A stretch of 64,000 nt of DNA from Mycobacterium paraense (GTDB taxonomy: Bacteria > Actinomycetota > Actinomycetes > Mycobacteriales > Mycobacteriaceae), in NCBI RefSeq assembly GCF_002101815.1, contig NZ_LQPM01000007.1:310001-374000 (forward strand). Direction: 5' to 3'. This document shows positions 8,657 to 16,682 of the stretch, piece after piece; the first letter of the stretch is position 1; each line of letters starts with the position of its first letter. A program made the translations under genes and the position numbers. The notes beneath the pieces were generated by a model. The model was not told where the DNA came from and did not search any database. It worked only from the letters and a program-made list of their open reading frames with translations.

Positions 8657-9750
8657 GCACCTGCCGGGCGTGCGGCGGCGCCGACCTTCGCCGGGTCGTG
8701 GACCTGGGGACGGTGCCGGCCGGCGACGAGTTTCCCCCGCTCGCCGAACCCGTGCGCCCGGAGGAGTCGTCCCATCCGCTCGCCATGGACCTGTGCACCG
8801 GCTGCGGCCTGGCCCAGCTCGCCCACGACGACACCGTGGCCGCCGAACCGCGGGGCATCGAGCCGCAGGCCCTGCGCGAGCAGGCGGCCGACGCCGTCCG
8901 GCGCGTGGCCGACGCGGGCTGGCTGCGCGGCGCGACCGTGCGCGAATTCGGCAGCCCGCACGGCGGGACGTGGCTGCCGCTGCTGGCCGACCGCGGGTTC
9001 GCGTCGGCGCAGCGCGCCGATGTCGTGCTCGACTCGTTCGGCATCATGCACGAGCCGGACCAGCGGCGGGCCTTCGAGGTCCGGGCCCAGGCCACGGCGC
9101 CGGATGGCGTCCTGCTGCTGCAATTTCACTCGCTGCTGACGATCGTCGGGCAGGGTCAATGGAACGCGTTGCGCCACGGCCACTTTGCCTACTACTCGCT
9201 GACCGCGCTGGCCGGGCTGCTGGCGGCCGCGGGCATGAGCGTGGCCTCGGCGTGGGAGTTCGACCTCTACGGCGGCACCGTGTTGATCGCCGCCGTGCAC
9301 GGCAGCGCCGAACCCGACGCACGGGCGAAGGACATTCTGCGGCGGGAGCGGGCCTTCGGCATCACCGACCCGGCCGTCGTGGGCCGCCTGCAGTGCGCCG
9401 CCGAGCAGCACGCCGCCCAGCTGCGCGACTGGCTGACGGCGCAGGCGACCGACCGCCGCACGGTGTACGGGTACGGCGCCGGGTCGCGCGTGGTGTCGCT
9501 GTTCAGCCTCGCGGGCATCGACCGGCGGCTGCTGCAGGCGGTGGCCGACGCGTCGCCGGCGAAGCAGGGGCGCAGGATCCCGGGGACCGACGTCGCGATC
9601 ATCTCGCCCGAGCAGCTCGTCGCGGCCGACCCCGACCGCGTCATGCTGACGCTGCCCGATCTCTACGACGAGGTCCGTCAGGCATATCCCCAGCTCGACG
9701 GGCGGTGGTCGATCGACCCCGGCGCGGGCGGGAAGCGGCCGGCGCTATGA
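8653..9750 (+). CDS. Degenerate paralogue of the sugar C-methyltransferase
   Basis: A 365-residue protein that follows the same plan as the preceding gene. It has an N-terminal C-R-A-C/C-T-G-C zinc module, a middle region ending in H-G-H-F-A-Y-Y, and a C-terminal G-Y-G-A-G-S-R domain followed by V-A-D-A-S-P-A-K-Q-G. The central SAM-binding part is shortened: the E-V-A-S-N-D-G-Y motif of its neighbour is replaced by R-E-F-G-S-P-H-G-G. The Y-H-E-H motif is reduced to R-H-G-H. It may be a non-catalytic partner of the active enzyme or may use a changed cofactor; both are inference. ATGA overlaps at both ends couple it to its neighbours. Confidence 0.75.
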   Translation: MSTCRACGGADLRRVVDLGTVPAGDEFPPLAEPVRPEESSHPLAMDLCTGCGLAQLAHDDTVAAEPRGIEPQALREQAADAVRRVADAGWLRGATVREFGSPHGGTWLPLLADRGFASAQRADVVLDSFGIMHEPDQRRAFEVRAQATAPDGVLLLQFHSLLTIVGQGQWNALRHGHFAYYSLTALAGLLAAAGMSVASAWEFDLYGGTVLIAAVHGSAEPDARAKDILRRERAFGITDPAVVGRLQCAAEQHAAQLRDWLTAQATDRRTVYGYGAGSRVVSLFSLAGIDRRLLQAVADASPAKQGRRIPGTDVAIISPEQLVAADPDRVMLTLPDLYDEVRQAYPQLDGRWSIDPGAGGKRPAL

Positions 9751-10862
9751 GTTCGATTCGGGTGCTTTGGCTTTCGCCCTGGATGCGGCCGCTGGCGCGC
9801 GTCCAGGCCGAGGCGCTGCGGCGGCGAGGAGCCGACGTGTTGCTGGTGACGTCCGATCAGCACCCGGAGTCCGACGCCGCCCGCGATTACGAGCTGGTGC
9901 TCGATCCGCGGTTCCGCACCGCCGCGACGTGGCCGGCCAGCATCGCCGCCTGGCGTCGCGTCCGGGACTACGGTCCGGACGTGGTGATCGCCGAGTTGGT
10001 CCGCGACCCGCGCTGGATCCCGCTGGCTTCCGGGGCGCCCCGGGTGCAGCTGGTGCACGACGACAGCCCCCACGACGCCGGCGAACAGCGGCCGGGCTAC
10101 GAGCGCGCGGTCTTCGACCGGTGGGGCGCCCATTCGGCGGCGACCGTCACCTACAGCGACTACGTCGCCGAGGCGATCATCAGCCGCCGGGACGTGGCCG
10201 GCACCCCCATGCACGTGCTGCCCCTCACCAGCGACCTCGACGTGGCGCTCGTCCCGCCACCGGTGCACGCCGAGGGGCGCCGCGACTTCGTGATGGTGGG
10301 CCGGCTCAACCCGTACAAGAACATCGACGTCGTGCTGCGCGCCTGGCAAGCCCATGTCAACGGCCGGGCCTGGCGCGGGGACAACCTGCTGCTGATCGGC
10401 GACGGGCCGATCGACCTGCGGAACACGGCCCTGCCGCCGCATGCGCGCTGGATCTCCGGCTCGTATCGTTACGCCGACATCGTCGAAACACTGTCCGCGG
10501 CAAAGGGTTCGGTGGCCCATTACCGGCGCGCCTCGCAGAGCGGCGTGCAGGTGCTGTCGATGCAGCTGGGCGTGATGCCGATCGTTTCGGACGCCGGGGG
10601 ATTGCCCGAGTACCAGCCGCCGGGCGGCCCGGTGGTCGGCGTCGACGACGTCGCGGGGCTGGCCGCGGCGTTCGACAAGCTCGCGGATCCGGCCGTCGCG
10701 GCGCGCCACGGCGCCGAGGCGGCGGGCCACTACGCGCGGCGCTGCTGCGGCGACGCGGCCGCGGACCGCCTGCTCAACATCCTCGCCGAGGTGCGGGCCG
10801 CGCGCCCGCCGTTCGGCGCGCGGGAACTGGCACGCGCCGGCAGGCGCCGGGAAAGGTTTTAG
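9747..10862 (+). CDS. GT4-like glycosyltransferase
   Basis: A 371-residue GT-B fold protein. It begins I-R-V-L-W-L-S-P-W-M-R-P-L. The donor domain starts with F-V-M-V-G-R-L-N-P-Y-K-N near residue 180, continues with L-L-I-G-D-G-P, and has Y-R-R-A-S-Q-S-G-V-Q-V-L-S-M-Q-L-G, where GT4 enzymes usually carry the E-x7-E motif. That motif is not in its canonical form here (S-G-V-Q-V-L-S-M-Q), so the call is to the clan rather than a specific activity. The ATG at 9747 overlaps the upstream stop (ATGA). It probably adds one sugar of the exopolysaccharide repeat. Confidence 0.75.
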   Translation: MSSIRVLWLSPWMRPLARVQAEALRRRGADVLLVTSDQHPESDAARDYELVLDPRFRTAATWPASIAAWRRVRDYGPDVVIAELVRDPRWIPLASGAPRVQLVHDDSPHDAGEQRPGYERAVFDRWGAHSAATVTYSDYVAEAIISRRDVAGTPMHVLPLTSDLDVALVPPPVHAEGRRDFVMVGRLNPYKNIDVVLRAWQAHVNGRAWRGDNLLLIGDGPIDLRNTALPPHARWISGSYRYADIVETLSAAKGSVAHYRRASQSGVQVLSMQLGVMPIVSDAGGLPEYQPPGGPVVGVDDVAGLAAAFDKLADPAVAARHGAEAAGHYARRCCGDAAADRLLNILAEVRAARPPFGARELARAGRRRERF

Positions 10863-10865
10863 TTC

Positions 10866-12425
10866 ATGGATTTCCGCACGTTTGTCCGGACGCTGACGGC
10901 GCATTGGAAGCTGTTCGTCGGCGCGCTGCTGGCCTGCCTCGCGGGGGCCGCCGCCGTCACCGCGCTCCAGACCAAGAGCTACCAGTCGTCGGCCACCGTC
11001 CTCATCTCGTTTTCGGGCGAGACCGACCTGGCCCAGGTGTACTCGGGCACGCAGGCCGCCCAGGAACGGCTGTCGTCCTACGCCGCGATCGCCGGCGGGC
11101 ACGCCGTCGCCGAGCGCGCGGTCAAGCAGTTCCACCTGCCGATCGGCGCGGACGCACTGGCCGGCGAGACGCATGTGGAGTACACGCCGAAGTCGACGCT
11201 CTTCACGATCTCCGTCACCGACACCGACCCGAATCGCGCGGCGGCGCTGGCGAAGGCGATGGCCGACACCTTCACCGGGATCGTCGGCACCTTGGGGGTG
11301 AACCCGAAAGACCCGGTGGCGCTGGTGAACAGCTCGCCGCCGCAGGCACCCCCGCCGCAGGCGCCACCGACGCAGGGCCCGACGCAGGTGCCCGCGGCGC
11401 CGGACGCCGACGGCCCACCCGCGACCCAGCCCGGTGGCGACACCACCCCGACGGCGGAACCACCGGCGCCCCCCGCACAGGCGGCCACGCCGCAGGCGCT
11501 GCCGCCCCAGGTCGCCCCGAACACGCCGATCGCCAGGGCGACGGTGATCGAGCAGCCGGGCGTGCCGGACAGTCCGATCAAGCCGGTTCCGGTGCGCAAC
11601 ATGGCCATGGGGCTCGCGGCCGGCCTGCTGTTGGGGACGGGGGTGGCGCTGACGCGCGAGGCCGCCGATCGTACCGTGCGCGACCGCGCGAAGCTGGAGC
11701 GGCTCTCCAACCTGCCGACCCTGGCCGAGCTGCCCGGAAGGCGCGGCAGCGCACCGAGATTCGGCACCGACATCTCGTTCGACGACGCGGTGCGCGGCCT
11801 GCGGGCGCGCCTGCTGCGCGCGATGGAACCGGGCGCGCGCCGGGTGCTGCTGACGGCGCCGTTCGGCGGCGAGGGAACCACGACCACGGCGGTGAACCTG
11901 GCGAGGGCGTTCGCCGAATCGGGCGAAGACGCCCTGCTCGTCGAGGGCGACACGCGCCGGCCGGTGATCGCCGGCCTGCTGAAGGTCGACTCCGGGGAGG
12001 GGCTGGGCAATGCGTTGTCCGACCCCGACATCGCGACGGAAGCCGTTAAGCCGACCACGATTCCGCGCCTGTTCATCCTGGCGGCCCGCGCCGTTCGCCG
12101 GGACACGCTGCCCAGCAGCGCCTACCTGCCGGAGGTCCTCGACAAGGTGCTGGCCGACGTGTCGGCCAGCTTCGACCGCACTGTCGTCGACGGCCCACCG
12201 GTCCTGGCGACCGCAGACGCCGGGCTGCTGGCCGGTGCGGTGCAAGCCACCGTGCTGGTGGTCCGGGCGGGACGCACCACCGAGGACGAACTGACCGACG
12301 CCCTCACCGCGCTGCGCGCCGCCGGCGCCGAAGTGGTCGGCACCGTGCTGACCGACGCCCGCATCCCCCGCCACGCCCGGGCCGCGGCGCGCACCTACCG
12401 GACCAAGGTAGGCCGGCCGGCGTGA
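10866..12425 (+). CDS. Chain-length determinant fused to BY-kinase-like ATPase domain (Walker A lysine absent)
   Basis: A 519-residue Wzz/CpsC-CpsD-type fusion that normally controls polymer length and export. Residues 1-145 are the Wzz domain with a membrane helix at about 15-37. Residues about 155-235 are a Pro/Gln/Ala-rich segment, unusual in length, predicted to lie outside the membrane. A second helix lies at about 243-260. Residues about 290-519 are the BY-kinase domain. Its P-loop reads A-P-F-G-G-E-G-T-T-T-T, with Thr338 where Lys is expected. Walker A' is V-E-G-D-T-R-R-P and Walker B is V-V-D-G-P-P. The usual C-terminal tyrosine cluster is missing; only one Tyr lies near the end. It is therefore probably a pseudokinase or regulatory domain. 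Confidence 0.82.
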   Translation: MDFRTFVRTLTAHWKLFVGALLACLAGAAAVTALQTKSYQSSATVLISFSGETDLAQVYSGTQAAQERLSSYAAIAGGHAVAERAVKQFHLPIGADALAGETHVEYTPKSTLFTISVTDTDPNRAAALAKAMADTFTGIVGTLGVNPKDPVALVNSSPPQAPPPQAPPTQGPTQVPAAPDADGPPATQPGGDTTPTAEPPAPPAQAATPQALPPQVAPNTPIARATVIEQPGVPDSPIKPVPVRNMAMGLAAGLLLGTGVALTREAADRTVRDRAKLERLSNLPTLAELPGRRGSAPRFGTDISFDDAVRGLRARLLRAMEPGARRVLLTAPFGGEGTTTTAVNLARAFAESGEDALLVEGDTRRPVIAGLLKVDSGEGLGNALSDPDIATEAVKPTTIPRLFILAARAVRRDTLPSSAYLPEVLDKVLADVSASFDRTVVDGPPVLATADAGLLAGAVQATVLVVRAGRTTEDELTDALTALRAAGAEVVGTVLTDARIPRHARAAARTYRTKVGRPA

Positions 12426-13885
12426 TCCTGTACCTGCGGAGCCGGCACCGCCTGGCGATGTCTGGAGCCGTCCTGGCGGTGTTCGCGTTGGGCTGCTTCG
12501 TCTTCGGCGTGCTGTCCGTGCGCAACACCACCCAAGGGGTGATGTTGATCGGCCTGTCGTTCTGCCTGGTGATCTACTGGACGCGCCCGGCGACGATGAT
12601 CGGCGTCGCGCTGTTTTTGGCCTTCGCGGCACTGCCGCAGGGCCTGCACGTCGCCAAGGTGATCGGCCCCGTCTCGGTCAACGCCTACCACGTGGCGTTG
12701 CTGCTGGCCATCTGCTTCGTGCTGCCGGTCGTGCGGCTGCGCTTCTCCGAGTACCTGTTGCCGGGCATGTTCGTGTTGACCGTGGCGTACTTCGCCGCGG
12801 TCGGTTTCGCGACCGGTCATTCCGCGCCGATCGTCGTGCGCGAGGCCACCTTTCTGCTCGAGATGGTCGGCGGCTTCGTACTGGCGCTCGCGATCGTGTA
12901 CGGCGACTACGTCAAGCTGTCCGTCCACGCGATGGTGATCACCCTGTGGTTCTCGGCGGCCATGGCCGTCCTCAGCTCCTCGGGCGGCCTGCGGCTGGCG
13001 GGCCGGCTGGAAAGCCTGCAGACGGACACGGGCGACACGGCCAACCGCGTCATCACCGCCACCCTCACCCCGGCGATCGCCGTGCTGGCCGCCCTGGTGG
13101 CGGCGCAGATCGTCGGGCGCCTCAAACCCGTCTGGTACCTCGCGCTGGGCCTGCCCGCGCTGATCATCTCGGTGCTGGCCTTCTCCCGGAACACCCTGAT
13201 CGCTCTCGGGGTCGCCGCGGTGGTGGCGTTCATCGCCACGCTGGGGTGGTCGTCGCTGCGGCGGGCGGCCAGGCTGGCGCTCGCCGGGGCGGGGATCCTG
13301 GCGGTGGCCGTGCCCGGTGCGCTGTTTCTGCTGCAGCATTCGACGGCCGGCGAGTGGCTGAGCGACCAGATCACCGGATTCAGCCATCGGGTGCTCGGCG
13401 GCGTCTCGAGCAACGCGCTGGCGGTGGACTCCTCGACGCTGGCGAGGCTGGCCGAGGACGCCAAGCTCAACCGGGCCATCGCCGGGGCGCCGGTGTTCGG
13501 CCACGGGCTGGGCTATGCGTATCAGGAGCCGTTCGGCAACGACCCGGACGAATTCACCAACACGCTGGGCACCACCTACTCGCACAACTTCTACCTGTGG
13601 TGGTTGGCCAAGTCGGGCGCCGTGGGCATGGCCGCGTTCGCGGTGTTCGCGCTCACCCAGCTGGTCGCCGCGCTGCGCAGCGCGTCGGCGCCGGCGAAGG
13701 CCGCCGCGGCGGTCTCCGCCGGTCTGCTGGTGATGTGCATCGTCGACCCGCTGCCCGAAGACCCGGCGAACGCCATGACGCTGGGCATGGCGCTGGGAGC
13801 GGCCCTGGCGTTCGCGCGCCTGCGGAACCGGCCGGGCGCCGCGGAGGCCGACGCCGAGCCGCTGCTCGCGGGGGCCGCGCGGTGA
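12422..13885 (+). CDS. Wzy/O-antigen ligase-like polysaccharide polymerase
   Basis: A 487-residue polytopic membrane protein with about 10-12 hydrophobic helices. A large outside loop before the last helices carries G-H-G-L-G-Y-A-Y and then S-H-N-F-Y-L-W-W-L-A-K-S-G. That G-x-G...HN-x-(Y/F)-L pattern is the Wzy_C/O-antigen ligase signature. Such proteins join lipid-linked repeat units into polymer on the outer face of the plasma membrane. The GTG start overlaps the stop of the chain-length gene (GTGA). The stop overlaps the GTG of the next glycosyltransferase. Position directly after Wzz supports the polymerase rather than ligase role. Confidence 0.85.
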   Translation: MILYLRSRHRLAMSGAVLAVFALGCFVFGVLSVRNTTQGVMLIGLSFCLVIYWTRPATMIGVALFLAFAALPQGLHVAKVIGPVSVNAYHVALLLAICFVLPVVRLRFSEYLLPGMFVLTVAYFAAVGFATGHSAPIVVREATFLLEMVGGFVLALAIVYGDYVKLSVHAMVITLWFSAAMAVLSSSGGLRLAGRLESLQTDTGDTANRVITATLTPAIAVLAALVAAQIVGRLKPVWYLALGLPALIISVLAFSRNTLIALGVAAVVAFIATLGWSSLRRAARLALAGAGILAVAVPGALFLLQHSTAGEWLSDQITGFSHRVLGGVSSNALAVDSSTLARLAEDAKLNRAIAGAPVFGHGLGYAYQEPFGNDPDEFTNTLGTTYSHNFYLWWLAKSGAVGMAAFAVFALTQLVAALRSASAPAKAAAAVSAGLLVMCIVDPLPEDPANAMTLGMALGAALAFARLRNRPGAAEADAEPLLAGAAR

Positions 13886-15006
13886 GCGCGGGACGAAATC
13901 CGGTGCGGGTGTTGGTGATCGGGCCGGCGCCCGCGGCGGCGGACAGCCGCGGCGGCATGGCGACGGTGGCCGCCCTGATGGCCGTGCATCCGGACGAGCG
14001 GATCAGCGTCGCGGTGGTGCCCACCTACGTGGACCGGTCGCGGACGGTCAAGCTGCTGGTGGGCATCCGCGGAATGCTGCGCGCCAGTTGGCTGTTGGTG
14101 CGCGGCCGCGCCGACGTGCTGCACGCGAACCTCGCCCAGGGCGGCAGCGTGCTGCGCAAGGCGGTGCCGCTGGCCGCGGCGCGGCTGGCCGGCGTGCCCG
14201 CCGTGGTGCACGGGCACAGCTACGACTTCGGCGGCTGGTTCGACCGGCTGCCGGCGCCGGTGCGGGCCGCGGTGCGCCGCATGCTCGTCGCCGACCACTG
14301 GCTGGTGCTGGGCGAGCGCCACGTCGACGAGTACGCGGCCCGGCTGCGGTTGCCCGACCGCCGGATCAGCGTGCTGCACAACGCCGTCCGCATCCCCGAC
14401 ACCGCAGTGGACCAGGCGGGTGCCGACCGGGTGCACGCGGTGGCCCTGGGCCGGATGGGAACGCGCAAGGGCAGCTACGACATCGTCTCGGCCGTCGGGG
14501 CGCTCGACGAGCCGGTGCGCCGCCGCCTGCGCGTGACCCTGGCCGGCGACGGCGAGGTCGACGGCGTGCGCGCCGCCGTGGCCGCGGCCGGTCTCGGCGA
14601 CACCATCCGGGTGGCCGGCTGGCTGGATGCCGCCGCCCGCGACGAACTGCTCTGCGCCGCACACGTTTTCCTGCTGCCCAGCCGCGACGAGGGCCTGCCG
14701 ATGGCGCTGCTGGAGGCCATGGCGCACGGGTTGGCGCCGGTCACCACGACGGTCGGCAGCATCGGCGAAGCGGTGAGCGACGGCGTCACCGGCGTTGTGG
14801 TGCAGCCCGGTTCGCCGGATCAGATCGCCGGCGCGCTGACCGCGCTCGTCACCGATGATCAGCTCCGGGCGCGGCTGGGCGCCGCCGCGCGCGCCCGCGT
14901 CGGAGACTTCGGGCTGCAGCGCTGGTACGACTCGCTGGCCCGGCTGTGGACCGCCCTGGCGGAGACGGCCGCGCCGCGGCGCCAGGGGTCACTGCCCGTT
15001 CGCTGA
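13882..15006 (+). CDS. GT4 glycosyltransferase
   Basis: A 374-residue GT-B fold protein. The acceptor domain starts V-R-V-L-V-I-G-P-A-P and has the glycine-rich D-S-R-G-G-M-A-T. The donor domain has A-L-G-R-M-G-T-R-K-G and L-A-G-D-G-E. The E-x7-E motif is S-R-D-E-G-L-P-M-A-L-L-E-A-M, as in GT4 enzymes. The GTG start at 13882 overlaps the upstream stop (GTGA). It is the last gene of the + strand exopolysaccharide run, and its 3' end overlaps the convergent lipoprotein gene by 18 bases. Confidence 0.87.
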   Translation: MSAGRNPVRVLVIGPAPAAADSRGGMATVAALMAVHPDERISVAVVPTYVDRSRTVKLLVGIRGMLRASWLLVRGRADVLHANLAQGGSVLRKAVPLAAARLAGVPAVVHGHSYDFGGWFDRLPAPVRAAVRRMLVADHWLVLGERHVDEYAARLRLPDRRISVLHNAVRIPDTAVDQAGADRVHAVALGRMGTRKGSYDIVSAVGALDEPVRRRLRVTLAGDGEVDGVRAAVAAAGLGDTIRVAGWLDAAARDELLCAAHVFLLPSRDEGLPMALLEAMAHGLAPVTTTVGSIGEAVSDGVTGVVVQPGSPDQIAGALTALVTDDQLRARLGAAARARVGDFGLQRWYDSLARLWTALAETAAPRRQGSLPVR

Positions 15007-16677
15007 TACCGTCGAGTCTCGCGGAATATCCAGCGTGGCAATGGGATACAGGCCCGCGCCGTCGCGGCCGTCGCGGGCCAGCGCCATCGGCGCGTAGTTC
15101 ACCACGTGCGATGCGCCCGGCTTGTGCTGCTGCCAGTCGACCGACGCGCGCAGCGTGTAGTGGCCCGGTGCCAAGCCGTTGAGGTCGACGCGCACGGTTT
15201 CCGTCGTCGACGTCGGGACCGCCTCCTCGCGGGAGGAGCTGGTGTCGTCGCTCACCAACGTCTTGAGGTTGACCGTCGCCGGCAGGCTGCGCACCACCGC
15301 TCCCGAGAAGTCCACCAGCTTGTACCCGGGGGCCCACTGCTCGGTGGCGACCGCCGAGCCGTAGTTGGTCCAGGCCACCGAAATGGTCGCCACCTTGCCC
15401 TGCAGCGACTGGGAGCCCGGGCGGCCCTCGACCGAATAACGGTAGCCCGCCGAGGTATTGGCCTGCGCCCACAGCAAAAACAGGCCTGGGTCCATCGCCG
15501 AGCGGGATTCGCGGTCCGCGAAGTTGACGCTCGACGTCATCGACACGTGGTAGCGGACGACGTCGTGCAGGCCCTTCTCGTAGTAGGACCGGGGGTCGGT
15601 TCCGTTGGGCAGCTGGCACCACTCGGTGATCACCGGGGCGGACGCCATCCGCTGCTTGAGGGCGCCCACGACGGCGTCGTTGCTGCGCACGTACTGCGAG
15701 TCGCTGGATTCGGCCCACGCCGGCAACGGCGCCTGCACCCCAAGGCAATCCGAGCGGACGCCCACCGGCGCCGAGAGTTTCTTCGTCACGTCGTCGGCCA
15801 GGAGCTCGCGCACGATCTCCGGATTCTGCGGCGTGACAACCACTTGCGTGTGCGGGAAGGCGTTGACGTTCGCCGCCACCAGCTGCCGGATCGAGTCGGT
15901 GGTGATGCTCTGATCGCGAAACTGGCTGTAATACCCCAGCATCGCCTTGCTCTCGTCGGGCGCGGGGCCGGGTGCGCCCAACACGTCACGCAGGTAGGCG
16001 ATGTGGTTCTCGCTGAAATCCCCGTACCCGGAGAACTCGAACACGCTGAGCCGCTCGTCGCCGTCGTAGCGGCGGCCCAGCGCGGCGAGCAGATCGGAGA
16101 ACGCGGTGAGGTAATTCGGGTCGTTCCAGCTCGGCACCACCTGCGTCACCCCGGGCGTCGGGCTGTTCGCCGGCGCGGGATACGCGGTGGACGCCGACCG
16201 CATCCAGTCGGGGATCGCGATGTTGGTGTTGTCGGGATAGGAGTCGTTGCAACAGGAGTTGTAGGCGTACACGCGCAGCGTCAGCCGCATGTTGCGATTC
16301 TGCAGCTTGGTCAGCGCGTCGTCGATCGCGCTGAAGTCGAACTTGCGGTCGTCGGGGGCGTCGGGCGGCAGGGTGCGCGGGTCGACGGGCTGCAACTGCC
16401 GCCACGAGATGCGCATGCTGGCGTCGTAGGAAGCCGGCCACGCCGGGTACCGCTGCTGCGCCGGATTGCCTTGCGGGAAAAGCGGAATCAACAGGTCCTC
16501 GTACTGGCCGCGCAGCGGGTTGGCGATCTCCTGGACGGTGGGCGGGATGGCCGGAAAGACCATCGCGGACAGCGGCCCCGGATTGGGATGCCCGCCGCAC
16601 CCGTTCAGCAGCAGCGCCGTGCACGCGATGACCGCGGCGAGGGCCCTTTTACCCCTGTTATTCGAGGAACGAAACAT
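14989..16677 (-). CDS. Secreted lipoprotein with DUF4832-like beta/alpha-barrel plus C-terminal beta domain
   Basis: A 562-residue lipoprotein. The signal peptide ends at the lipobox L-L-N-G-C, so the mature protein would be anchored at the outer face of the plasma membrane. The N-terminal two-thirds begins with N-P-L-R-G-Q-Y and contains S-x-R-I-S-W-R-Q-L and the R-L-T-L-R-V-Y-A-Y strand. F-E-F-S-G-Y-G-D-F-S-E and V-I-T-E-W-C carry acidic residues at barrel-strand ends, as in TIM-barrel glycoside hydrolases. The last about 140 residues look like a beta sandwich, as DUF4832 proteins have. It is convergent with the exopolysaccharide operon and may bind, trim or cut that polymer. This is inference from context; no enzymatic assignment is possible. 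Confidence 0.72.
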   Translation of the reverse strand: MFRSSNNRGKRALAAVIACTALLLNGCGGHPNPGPLSAMVFPAIPPTVQEIANPLRGQYEDLLIPLFPQGNPAQQRYPAWPASYDASMRISWRQLQPVDPRTLPPDAPDDRKFDFSAIDDALTKLQNRNMRLTLRVYAYNSCCNDSYPDNTNIAIPDWMRSASTAYPAPANSPTPGVTQVVPSWNDPNYLTAFSDLLAALGRRYDGDERLSVFEFSGYGDFSENHIAYLRDVLGAPGPAPDESKAMLGYYSQFRDQSITTDSIRQLVAANVNAFPHTQVVVTPQNPEIVRELLADDVTKKLSAPVGVRSDCLGVQAPLPAWAESSDSQYVRSNDAVVGALKQRMASAPVITEWCQLPNGTDPRSYYEKGLHDVVRYHVSMTSSVNFADRESRSAMDPGLFLLWAQANTSAGYRYSVEGRPGSQSLQGKVATISVAWTNYGSAVATEQWAPGYKLVDFSGAVVRSLPATVNLKTLVSDDTSSSREEAVPTSTTETVRVDLNGLAPGHYTLRASVDWQQHKPGASHVVNYAPMALARDGRDGAGLYPIATLDIPRDSTVSANGQ

Positions 16678-16682
16678 GTGGG

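Noticed and set aside
9678..12632. Very long open frame on the - strand (984 codons)
   Set aside because: It lies opposite three genes with clear domains, its translation is Arg/Gly/His-rich low-complexity sequence with no motif, and such reverse frames are common in high-GC DNA.
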